Origin: Actinomycetota bacterium
GTDB taxonomy: Bacteria > Actinomycetota > Acidimicrobiia > IMCC26256 > BP-133
Assembly: GCA_030838815.1 (NCBI GenBank)
Contig: JAUZEX010000863.1
Location: forward strand, 1-7,820
Direction: 5' to 3'
DNA length: 7,820 bases
The number at the start of each line of letters is the position of its first letter. The stretch's first letter is position 1. Under the pieces are notes generated by a model, which was given only the letters and a program-made list of their open reading frames with translations, did not search any database and was not told the origin of the DNA. Positions 1 to 6,608 of the stretch are shown here, in pieces. Made by a program: the position numbers and the translations under genes.

Positions 1-1956
1 CTGTACGACGGCCTGAGCCTGGGCCGCAAGGGCTCGGCCTGCGACGGCGCCTTCGAGGCGAAGAGCCGGACGGGCGCCTCGCTCGGCTGCTCGCACGGAC
101 CGGACCCCGCCCCGCCCGGAACCGACGTCCGCCGGGGCCGCGCCGACGGCCAGGTGGAAGCCGACCTCCGCACCGGCCAGGACGGCCCACAAGACGCCTC
201 GGTGGCCGCGGCGTCCCTCGGCAGCATCGGGTGCATCGGGGACGGGATGTCGGGATCGCGGGTCCAGGCCATCTACGCCGTGCCGGCCGACCGCACCGAC
301 CGGTCGGCCACGGTCGTCCCGGCCATCCGGGCCACCTACGCCCCCCGGATCGACTGGCAGTTCAACACGTCGGCGGCCGAGACGGGCGGGGAGGCCCACG
401 TCAACTTCGTCACCGAACCGGACGCCGCCGGGACGGGGTGCCAGCTGTCGGTCGCCGTCGCCCACCTCACGGCTGCCGGCGACGACTCCTTCTCCAACAC
501 CGCCACCGAGTTGAGGGCCCTCGGCTACAACCGGCCGGACCGGAAGTACCTCGTGTGGACCGACGCCGCCGTCCTGTGCGGCGTCGGCAGCCTGTACTCC
601 GACGCCCAGCCGGGGCTGACCAACCTCAACAACGGCTACGCCCCGATGTTCGCCCGCATCGATGCCGCCTGCTGGGACTACGCCGAGGGCCACGAGCTCA
701 TGCACACGCTCGGCGCCGTGCAGAGCGGCGCTCCCCACGCCACCGCCGCCGGCCACTGCTACGACGAGCCCGACGAGATGTGTTACGACGACGACGGCAA
801 CGGCCCGGTGACCATGCTCACCGTCTGCACCGGCCGCAGTGACTCCCTCTTCGACTGCAACCACGACGACTACTTCTACGCCGGCACGCCCCCGGCGCTG
901 AACTGGCTCGCCACCCACTGGAACACCTACAACAGCAAGTGGCTCCTGCGGGCACCGCTGCCGTCGCTGGCCACGATTCCGCTGCCGCCCGGCTCGACCG
1001 GTCCGGCCGGCTCCTCGGCGGGGACCGGATCGACCGCCACCGGTCCGAACGGGAGCGGGGGCTCCGGCACGACCGGGACCGGCGGGCTCGGCATCGGCAT
1101 CGGCAGTGGGACGACCGGGCCGATCGGCCTGCCTCCGCTGCCGATCGGGCCGACCCCCCTCAGCCCCGGCTCCGGTTACTGGATGCTCACCGCTGACGGC
1201 CACGTCCACCCCTTCGGCGACGCGGCCTTCTACGGGCAGCCCTACCCGCTGGCCGGCGGCGCCCGGGCGGCCGACCTCGAGCCCACCCCGTCCGGCAAGG
1301 GCTACTGGACGCTGGACGACCACGGCCGGGTCCGGGCCTACGGCGACGCTTGGGAGCCTGACCTGCCTCCCCCGGCGCAGGCTCCGACCGCCGGCAGCGT
1401 GGCGGCGGACCGGCTCGACCCGGGCGAGCGGGCGGTCAGCCTGTCGGCCACCCCGTCCGGCGACGGCTACTGGGTCTTCACCAGCCGGGGCCGGGCCGTG
1501 CCGTTCGGCGACGCCGGGTTCTTCGGCGACGTGTCGGCCGTCCACCTCAACCGGCCCGTCGTCGGTTCGGTGGCCACGCCGACCGGACAGGGCTATTACC
1601 TCTTCGCCTCCGACGGCGGGATCTTCACCTTCGGCGACGCCGCCTTCTTCGGCTCGACCGGCGCCGTGGCCCTCAACAAGCCGGTCGTGGCCATGGCCGT
1701 GCCGCCGAGCGGCGGCGGCTACTGGCTCGTCGGCTCCGACGGAGGCCTCTTCGCCTTCGGCGCCGCCGGCTTCTTCGGGTCGATGGGCAGCGTCCGGCTC
1801 AACCGTCCGGTGTCGGCGGTCGTCCCCGGCCGCGACGGCTACCTCATGGTCGGCGAGGACGGCGGGGCCTTCTCCTTCGGCGACGTCGCCTTCTTCGGCT
1901 CCCTGGCCGACCGGCCGCCCACCAGCCCGGTTGTCTCGGTGGCGCTGCGGAGCTGA
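1..1956 (+). CDS. Secreted zinc metalloprotease-like protein with C-terminal GYW/FGDA repeats (5' end outside window)
   Basis: The reading frame is open from base 1 and ends at TGA 1954-1956, giving 651 visible residues. The first internal GTG (154) is probably not the true start, because the preceding codons read like folded protein (GRKGSACDGAF; CSHGPDPAP). The signal peptide, if any, is therefore outside the window. Visible residues 231-235 are HELMH within GHELMHTLGAVQ, an HExxH zinc-binding and catalytic signature. H246 (in APH) or H252 (in GHCYDEPDEMCY) is a candidate third ligand, and M260 could be a metzincin-type Met-turn. Several cysteines suggest disulfides and an extracellular location. 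A Pro/Gly/Ser/Thr linker (about residues 318-389) leads to six repeats running to the C-terminus. Known: similar HELxHxLGAVQ...HCxDExDxMCY proteins occur in actinomycetes. Inferred: exported peptidase or cell-surface protein; substrate unknown. It is convergent with the sulfur operon, with 13 bases between stop codons, and has no apparent functional link to it. Confidence 0.8.
   Translation: MYDGLSLGRKGSACDGAFEAKSRTGASLGCSHGPDPAPPGTDVRRGRADGQVEADLRTGQDGPQDASVAAASLGSIGCIGDGMSGSRVQAIYAVPADRTDRSATVVPAIRATYAPRIDWQFNTSAAETGGEAHVNFVTEPDAAGTGCQLSVAVAHLTAAGDDSFSNTATELRALGYNRPDRKYLVWTDAAVLCGVGSLYSDAQPGLTNLNNGYAPMFARIDAACWDYAEGHELMHTLGAVQSGAPHATAAGHCYDEPDEMCYDDDGNGPVTMLTVCTGRSDSLFDCNHDDYFYAGTPPALNWLATHWNTYNSKWLLRAPLPSLATIPLPPGSTGPAGSSAGTGSTATGPNGSGGSGTTGTGGLGIGIGSGTTGPIGLPPLPIGPTPLSPGSGYWMLTADGHVHPFGDAAFYGQPYPLAGGARAADLEPTPSGKGYWTLDDHGRVRAYGDAWEPDLPPPAQAPTAGSVAADRLDPGERAVSLSATPSGDGYWVFTSRGRAVPFGDAGFFGDVSAVHLNRPVVGSVATPTGQGYYLFASDGGIFTFGDAAFFGSTGAVALNKPVVAMAVPPSGGGYWLVGSDGGLFAFGAAGFFGSMGSVRLNRPVSAVVPGRDGYLMVGEDGGAFSFGDVAFFGSLADRPPTSPVVSVALRS
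952..1167 (+). other. Low-complexity Pro/Gly/Ser/Thr linker within the protease-like protein
   Basis: This stretch encodes about 72 residues made almost only of Gly, Ser, Thr, Pro, Ala, Ile and Leu, for example GSTGPAGSSAGTGST and GSGGSGTTGTGG. It separates the HELMH domain from the repeat domain. The composition is typical of flexible inter-domain linkers in exported actinobacterial proteins. No cysteine or aromatic residue is seen until the first repeat begins, which fits an unfolded spacer. Confidence 0.7.
1168..1953 (+). repeat. Six tandem protein repeats of about 42 residues (GYW...DGG.F.FGDA.FFG type), possible beta-propeller
   Basis: Repeat units start at 1168, 1294, 1459, 1585, 1711 and 1831, and run 42, 55, 42, 42, 40 and 41 residues. 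Each opens with a G-x-GYW-like turn (GSGYW, GKGYW, GDGYW, GQGYY, GGGYW, RDGYL), continues with a strand and D/E-G-G turn, then an FGDA-like motif and FFG. Units 3 to 5 close with L-N-R/K-P-V. Unit 2 is the most divergent: it lacks the FFG strand and carries a Pro/Ala-rich insertion. Unit 5 has FGAA in place of FGDA. Known: such repeats recur in Acidimicrobiia and other actinobacterial secreted proteins. Inferred: each unit is one beta-sheet blade, giving a six-bladed propeller-like domain for binding a surface or ligand; this fold is not proven here. Confidence 0.78.
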
Positions 1957-1969
1957 CCGCCCGGCAGGG

Positions 1970-2452
1970 CTAGACGACCCGGCGGGAGCTGATCACGCCG
2001 GTGTCGAAGCCGGCCAGGTGGAGGCCGCCGGCCCAGCGGGCGTGCTCGATCTTGAGGCAGCGGTTCATGACCACGTCGAGCCCGGCGTCGTGGGCGTGCT
2101 GGGCCACCGCCTCGTCCCACAGGCCGAGCTGCAGCCACAGCGTCTTGGCCCCGGCGGCGATGGCCTCGTCGGCCACCTCGGGCAGATCCGTCGGTTTCCT
2201 GAACACGTCGACCAGGTCGGGCGGACCGGGGAGGTCGGCGAGGCTCTTGTATACCGGACGGCCGAGGATCTCGGTCGCGGCCGGGTTCACGAACCACACG
2301 TTCTCGAACGAGCACGACGAGCTCAGTAGGTACGTGGCCACGAAGTAGCTCGGACGGGCCGGGTTCGACGACGCCCCGACCATGGCCACCGACTTCGTGC
2401 GGCGGATGATCTCCCACCGCTCCCGGGCCGACGGTGCGGTCCATACGGTCAT
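1970..2452 (-). CDS. CoA-binding-domain protein (YccU-like family)
   Basis: This gene encodes 160 residues with ATG at 2452 and stop TAG at 1970. It has a single Rossmann-type CoA-binding fold: VGASSNPARPS at residues 25-35 is the phosphate/nucleotide-binding turn, followed by FVNP (54-57), the DLVDVFRKP strand-turn (79-87), TLWLQLG (104-110) and VVMNRCLKIEH (128-138) with the conserved Cys132. It matches the single-domain family represented by E. coli YccU in both length and motif order. Those proteins share a fold with the succinyl-CoA synthetase alpha subunit but lack the rest of the enzyme, and their role is poorly known. The ATG overlaps the metY stop (ATGA, 2449-2452), so translation is probably coupled, and AAGGCGG lies 7 bases upstream as a possible ribosome binding site. 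Its place at the end of a met/cys operon starting with an acetyl-CoA-using enzyme suggests a CoA- or thiol-linked role, but that is inference only. Confidence 0.85.
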   Translation of the reverse strand: MTVWTAPSARERWEIIRRTKSVAMVGASSNPARPSYFVATYLLSSSCSFENVWFVNPAATEILGRPVYKSLADLPGPPDLVDVFRKPTDLPEVADEAIAAGAKTLWLQLGLWDEAVAQHAHDAGLDVVMNRCLKIEHARWAGGLHLAGFDTGVISSRRVV

Positions 2453-3738
2453 GCCAATACCGCCTTGTGGAGCGCCTGGTCGAGGTCGAAGAGGATGTCG
2501 TCGACGTCTTCGATGCCGACCGAGATGCGGATGAGGTCGGGAGACACGCCGCACGCCACCAGCGCTTCGTCGGACAGCTGCTGGTGGGTCGTCGACGCCG
2601 GGTGGATGACCAGCGTGCGGGTGTCGCCGATGTTGGCCAGGTGGCTGGCCACCTCCAGCGACTCGATGAAGACCCGTCCGGCGTCCCGGCCGCCCTGCAC
2701 CCCGAAGCTGAACACCGCTCCCGGCCCTTTCGGCATGTACCGCCGGGCCAGCTCGTGGAACGGCGACGACGCCAACCCGGCGTAGCGCACCCACGACACC
2801 GCCGGGTGCTCCTCCAGCCACGCCGCCACCCGAGCGGCGTTGGCCACATGGGTCTCCATCCGCAGGGCCAGGGTCTCCAGCCCCGACAGGAGCAGGAAGG
2901 CCGAGAAGGGCGACAGCGCCGCTCCCATGTCGCGGAGCTGCTCGACCCGGACCTTGGTGCAGAAGGCGTACTCCCCGAAGTTCTCCCAGAACCGGAGACC
3001 CCCGTACGACGCCACCGGATCGGTGAAGCCGGGGAAGCGGCCGTTGCCCCAGTTGAAGGTGCCGGCCTCGGCCATGACACCGGCGATGGTCGTGCCGTGC
3101 CCACCGATGAACTTCGTGGCCGAGTGGATGACGACGTCGGCGCCGTGCTCGATCGGCCGGCACAGGTATGGGGTGGCGAGCGTGGAGTCGATGACCAGCG
3201 GCAGGTTCTCGGAGTGGGCGACGTCGGCCAGGGCGGCGACATCGGCCACCGTGCCCGACGGGTTGGCCACGATCTCGGTGTAGAGCAGCTTCGTCTCCGG
3301 TCGGACGGCGGCCGCGAACGCCGCGGGGTCGGCGGGGTCGACGAAGGTGGTCTCGATGCCGAGCCGGCGCAGCGTCACGTCGAACAGCGTGTGGGTGCCG
3401 CCGTACAACGCCGAGCTCGACACGATGTGGTCGCCGGCGCCGGCCAGCGCCACCACGGTCATCAGCTCGGCGGCCATCCCGGAACTGGCCGCCACCGCTC
3501 CGATCGCCCCTTCCAGACTGGCCAGGCGCTCCTCGAAGGAGGCCACCGTCGGGTTGGCGATGCGGGTGTAGATGTTCCCGTACTTCTGGAGGGCGAAGAG
3601 GTCGGCGGCGTCGGCGGTGTCCTCGAAGACGAAGCTCGTCGTCTGGTAGATGGGCACCGCCCGGGCCCCGGTCGTCGGGTCGGGACGGCCCCCGGCGTGG
3701 ACGGCGCGGGTCCGGAACCCCCACTGGCGGTCTGTCAT
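2449..3738 (-). CDS. metY: O-acetylhomoserine sulfhydrylase (aminocarboxypropyltransferase), PLP-dependent
   Basis: This gene encodes 429 residues, ATG at 3738 and TGA at 2449-2451. It is a Cys/Met-metabolism PLP enzyme predicted to convert O-acetyl-L-homoserine plus sulfide to L-homocysteine plus acetate in the cytoplasm. Landmarks are AVPIYQTTSF (27-36), YTRIANPT (57-64), SSGMAAE (85-91), VANPSG (157-162), Asp184 (LVIDST) contacting the PLP ring nitrogen, and the Schiff-base Lys209 in HSATKFIGGHG. The segment FNWGNGRFPGFTDP (228-241), which the neighbouring MetB-type protein lacks, is typical of the longer O-acetylhomoserine sulfhydrylase branch, as is the length near 430. The frame stays open far upstream through the metB gene, but MTDRQWGFRTRAVHAG is the normal family N-terminus and sits 11 bases after the metB stop. 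No strong ribosome binding site precedes it, so re-initiation after metB is likely. An O-succinyl substrate cannot be excluded from sequence alone. Confidence 0.92.
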   Translation of the reverse strand: MTDRQWGFRTRAVHAGGRPDPTTGARAVPIYQTTSFVFEDTADAADLFALQKYGNIYTRIANPTVASFEERLASLEGAIGAVAASSGMAAELMTVVALAGAGDHIVSSSALYGGTHTLFDVTLRRLGIETTFVDPADPAAFAAAVRPETKLLYTEIVANPSGTVADVAALADVAHSENLPLVIDSTLATPYLCRPIEHGADVVIHSATKFIGGHGTTIAGVMAEAGTFNWGNGRFPGFTDPVASYGGLRFWENFGEYAFCTKVRVEQLRDMGAALSPFSAFLLLSGLETLALRMETHVANAARVAAWLEEHPAVSWVRYAGLASSPFHELARRYMPKGPGAVFSFGVQGGRDAGRVFIESLEVASHLANIGDTRTLVIHPASTTHQQLSDEALVACGVSPDLIRISVGIEDVDDILFDLDQALHKAVLA

Positions 3739-3749
3739 GACGACCGAGG

Positions 3750-4904
3750 CTAACCGGCGGCCAGGCCCTCGAGCGCTTGGCGGAGGTCCTCCACGATGTC
3801 GTCGACGGTCTCGATCCCGACCGACAGCCGCACCAGCCCGGGGTCGACCTCGTTGCTGGAGCCGGCCACCGACAGGTGCGTCATGAGCGCCGGCACCTCG
3901 ATCAGCGATTCGACCCCGCCCAGCGACTCGGCCAGCGTGATGAGCTCCGTCCGCTCGACCAGCGCCGCGGCGGCCGACGACCCGCCCGCCAGGGTGAACG
4001 AGACCATGCCCCCGAAATGGCGCATCTGCTTGACCGCCACGTCGTGGCCGGGATGGTCGGCCAGGCCCGGCCACAGCACCGACGTCACGGCCGGATGGCC
4101 GGCCAGGAACTCGACGACGGCGGCGGCGTTGCTGCAGTGGCGGTCCATCCGCACGCCGAGCGTCTTGACCCCCCGCATGGTGAGGAAGCAGTCCATCGGC
4201 CCCGGCACGGCGCCGGCGGCGTTCTGGAGGAAGGCGAGCCGCTCGGCCACGGCGCCGTCGTTCACGCCGGCGAAGCCGCCGACGACGTCGGAGTGGCCGC
4301 CGAGGTACTTCGTGGTCGAGTGCACGACGATGTCGGCGCCGAGCCCGAGCGGCTGCTGCAGGTAGGGAGTGGCGAAGGTGTTGTCCACGACGGTGCGGGC
4401 CCCCCGCTCGGCGGCGAAGGCGGCCACGGCGCCGATGTCGACGATCGACAGCAGCGGGTTCGACGGCGTCTCCACCCACACCATCGTCGTCTCCGGCTTC
4501 CACGCCGCGGCCAGGTTCTCGAGCGACGTCAGGTCGGCGGCGTCGTAGGCCAGCCCGACCGGGCCGTGGACCTTGTCGACCAGCCGCCACGTGCCGCCGT
4601 AGGCGTCGGTCGGGATCACGATGTGCTCCCCCGGCGACAGGAGGCGCAGGACCGCGTCCTCCGCCGCCATCCCGCTGGCGAAGCAGAAGCCGAACGCCGC
4701 CCCCTCCAGCGAGGCCAGGCACGCCTCGAGGGCCGTGCGGGTGGGATTGCCGGTCCGGGCGTACTCGTAGCCCTTGTGCCGCCCCACGCCGTCCTGGGCG
4801 AACGTCGACGTCTGGTAGATCGGCACCATGACGGCGCCCGTCTGGGGATCGGACGGCTGCCCGGCGTGGATGGCCCGGGTCTCGAACCCGTCCGCAGGCC
4901 TCAT
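3750..4904 (-). CDS. metB: Cystathionine gamma-synthase / gamma-lyase, PLP-dependent
   Basis: This gene encodes 384 residues, ATG at 4904 and TAG at 3750-3752. It belongs to the same PLP family as the next gene but is shorter and of the MetB/CGL type. Landmarks are MVPIYQTSTF (26-35), YEYARTGNPTR (46-56) with Tyr48 and Arg50 for cofactor phosphate, FASGMAAE (75-82), ETPSNP (145-150), Asp174 (VVDNTFATPYL), Schiff-base Lys199 in HSTTKYLGGHSD, and the C-terminal LAESLGGVESLIE and RLSVGIE motifs. It resembles M. tuberculosis MetB (Rv1079) as I recall that sequence. It may make cystathionine from O-acetylhomoserine and cysteine, cleave cystathionine to cysteine, or both; sequence does not separate these well. 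Direct overlap with the cbs stop (ATGA, 4901-4904) mirrors the neighbouring cbs and metB genes of mycobacteria and favours work with Cbs in reverse transsulfuration. No ribosome binding site is seen, consistent with translational coupling. Confidence 0.9.
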   Translation of the reverse strand: MRPADGFETRAIHAGQPSDPQTGAVMVPIYQTSTFAQDGVGRHKGYEYARTGNPTRTALEACLASLEGAAFGFCFASGMAAEDAVLRLLSPGEHIVIPTDAYGGTWRLVDKVHGPVGLAYDAADLTSLENLAAAWKPETTMVWVETPSNPLLSIVDIGAVAAFAAERGARTVVDNTFATPYLQQPLGLGADIVVHSTTKYLGGHSDVVGGFAGVNDGAVAERLAFLQNAAGAVPGPMDCFLTMRGVKTLGVRMDRHCSNAAAVVEFLAGHPAVTSVLWPGLADHPGHDVAVKQMRHFGGMVSFTLAGGSSAAAALVERTELITLAESLGGVESLIEVPALMTHLSVAGSSNEVDPGLVRLSVGIETVDDIVEDLRQALEGLAAG

Positions 4905-6556
4905 CGCCCGGTGAGGAAGCTGAGCAGGTCGGTGCGGGTCAGGATCCCGACGGGGTGACCGGCGTCGAGCACGAGGACGGCGGACGCGGCGTCGAGCGCG
5001 CTCACCACCACGTCGACCGGCTCCCCCAGTCCCACGCTCGGCAATGGGGGGGACATCACCTCGGCCACCGGCCGGTCGAGGACCGACGGATCGGAGAAGG
5101 CCCGGCTCATCAGCTCCCGCTCGGCCACGCTGCCGGCGACCTCGGACGACGTCCGCAGCGGCGGCTCCGCCCGCACCACCGGCACCTGCGACACCTCGAA
5201 CTCCCGCATGGTGGCGATGACGGCCCGCACGGTCTCGTCGAGGTGCACGTGGACCAGCGCCGGGAGATCGGGGCCCTTGCGGCCGAGGATGTCGCCGGCG
5301 GTGTGGCCCAGCGCGGACAGGAACCCGTAGTCGGCCATCCACTCGTCGTCGTAGACCTTCGACAGGTAGCCCCGCCCGGAGTCGGGGAGGATGATCACGA
5401 CCACGTGCTCGGGCCCGAGCTCCCGGCCGACCTCCAGCGCCGCCCACACCGCCGTGCCGCCGGAGCCGCCGATGAGGATCCCCTCCTCACGGGTGACCCG
5501 CCGGGCGGTGAGGAACGAGTCCCGGTCGGTCACGGGCACGACCCGGTCGACGATGCTGCGGTCGTAGGTCTCGGGCCAGAAGTCCTCCCCGATGCCCTCC
5601 ACCAGGTAGGGCCGGCCGTCGCCGCCCGAGTACACCGAGCCCTCCGGGGCGGCGCCGATGATCTGCACCGCCGGGTTCTGCGCCTTCAGGTAGCGCCCCA
5701 CGCCGGTGATCGTGCCGCCGGTGCCCACGCCGGCCACGAAGTGGGTGACCCGCCCCGCCGTCTGGCGCCAGATCTCGGGCCCGGTGCTGCGGACGTGCGA
5801 CGCCGGGTTCTCCTGGTTGCGGTACTGGTTGGGCTGGTAGGCGCCGGGGATCTCCTCCGTCAGGCGGTTGGCCACCGAGTAGTACGACTCGGGGTCCGAC
5901 GGGGCCACGGCGGTGGGGCACACGACGACCTCGGCGCCGTAGGCCCGCAGGAGCTTGATCTTCTCCGCGCTCATCTTGTCGGGCATGACGAACACGCAGC
6001 GGTAGCGGCGGCGGGCGGCGACGATGGCCAGGCCGACGCCCGTGTTGCCCGACGTCGGCTCGACGATCGTCCCGCCCGGCTGGAGGAGGCCGGCCTTCTC
6101 GGCGGCGTCGACCATGGCCACCGCCGGCCGGTCCTTCACGCTGCCGCCGGCGTTGAGGAACTCCGCCTTGCCCAGCAGGTGGCAGTCGAGGCGTTTCCCG
6201 ACCCGGTCCAGGCGGACCAGCGGCGTGTTGCCGACCAGGTCAAGGAGGGAGTCGGCCACCTCCATGGCCGGGCCGGTGTCGGTGAGGGCCCGGATGCGCA
6301 GCCCGTCCGGCTCGGCCGGCGGATGGTCGGTGTAGAGCGTGACCGGGAAGCCGTGGGCCCGCAGCTCGGCGGCGGCCGCCGCCGCTTCCGACCGGCCGGG
6401 GGCGCCGACGACGGCGACGTCCTCCGGGATGTGGGCCCGCACGTCAGCCAGGAGCTGCGGCTCGAGCTCCGGGCCGGCGCTGTGCAGCACCCGGTCGGCC
6501 CGCACCACCAGCCGTTCCGGCGCTTCCGTCTCCCCCACCACGACCAGGACCCGCAT
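4901..6556 (-). CDS. cbs: Cystathionine beta-synthase with extra N-terminal region and C-terminal CBS-domain pair
   Basis: This gene encodes 551 residues, ATG at 6556 and TGA at 4901-4903. It condenses L-serine and homocysteine to cystathionine with PLP. The fold-type II catalytic domain runs from about residue 98 to 410: VGNTPLVRL (108-116), Schiff-base Lys141 in GGSVKDR, substrate loop SGNTG (169-173), phosphate loop GVGTGGT (276-282), the EGIGEDFWP block (320-328) and PDSGRGYLS (391-399). Two CBS domains follow (about 430-490 and 498-550, with MSPPLPS and PVGILTRTDL), a regulatory Bateman module. The sequence is close to M. tuberculosis Cbs (Rv1077) as recalled, which begins near residue 98 here. 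The 97 preceding residues are therefore an extension, and the start at 6556 is supported by GGAGGG seven bases upstream. The extension looks alpha/beta (MRVLVVVG; DVAVVGAP; FPVTLYTD) and I do not recognise it. No heme-binding Cys/His pair like that of animal CBS is seen. Confidence 0.9.
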   Translation of the reverse strand: MRVLVVVGETEAPERLVVRADRVLHSAGPELEPQLLADVRAHIPEDVAVVGAPGRSEAAAAAAELRAHGFPVTLYTDHPPAEPDGLRIRALTDTGPAMEVADSLLDLVGNTPLVRLDRVGKRLDCHLLGKAEFLNAGGSVKDRPAVAMVDAAEKAGLLQPGGTIVEPTSGNTGVGLAIVAARRRYRCVFVMPDKMSAEKIKLLRAYGAEVVVCPTAVAPSDPESYYSVANRLTEEIPGAYQPNQYRNQENPASHVRSTGPEIWRQTAGRVTHFVAGVGTGGTITGVGRYLKAQNPAVQIIGAAPEGSVYSGGDGRPYLVEGIGEDFWPETYDRSIVDRVVPVTDRDSFLTARRVTREEGILIGGSGGTAVWAALEVGRELGPEHVVVIILPDSGRGYLSKVYDDEWMADYGFLSALGHTAGDILGRKGPDLPALVHVHLDETVRAVIATMREFEVSQVPVVRAEPPLRTSSEVAGSVAERELMSRAFSDPSVLDRPVAEVMSPPLPSVGLGEPVDVVVSALDAASAVLVLDAGHPVGILTRTDLLSFLTGR

Positions 6557-6563
6557 GCCCGTA

Positions 6564-6569
6564 CCCTCC
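6564..6569 (-). promoter_or_regulatory. Strong ribosome binding site (GGAGGG) that sets the cbs start
   Basis: On the minus strand GGAGGG ends seven bases before ATG 6556. This is the strongest Shine-Dalgarno match seen before any gene in the window. No comparable site precedes the in-frame ATG at 6580 or the ATG at 6265 that matches the usual Cbs N-terminus. It therefore argues that the N-terminal extension of Cbs is translated. Confidence 0.75.
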
Positions 6570-6608
6570 GGCTCGATCATCGTTGCGCCGAACGCCCCGC
6601 GACGCCCA

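Noticed and set aside
154..1956. GTG 154 as the true start of the protease-like gene
   Set aside because: The frame is open from base 1 and the upstream codons encode cysteine-containing, protein-like sequence. No ribosome binding site is seen before 154, so the gene most likely begins outside the window.
1959..1970. GCCC-GGCA-GGGC stem-loop between the convergent genes as a terminator
   Set aside because: Four base pairs without a T-run are expected by chance at this GC content.
2449..4722. An upstream extension of metY to a 757-residue protein
   Set aside because: The added part lies out of frame over the metB gene and has Arg/Gly-rich low-complexity sequence. The normal MetY N-terminus begins exactly at ATG 3738.
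4901..6265. Starting cbs at ATG 6265, which matches the usual family N-terminus
   Set aside because: No ribosome binding site precedes it, it would leave an untypical gap of about 340 bases inside a tight operon, and the upstream codons are open in frame after a strong ribosome binding site.
6557..6608. A promoter or riboswitch in the metX-cbs gap
   Set aside because: At 52 bases it is too short for a known S-adenosylmethionine riboswitch plus expression platform, and no convincing -10/-35 pair is visible.
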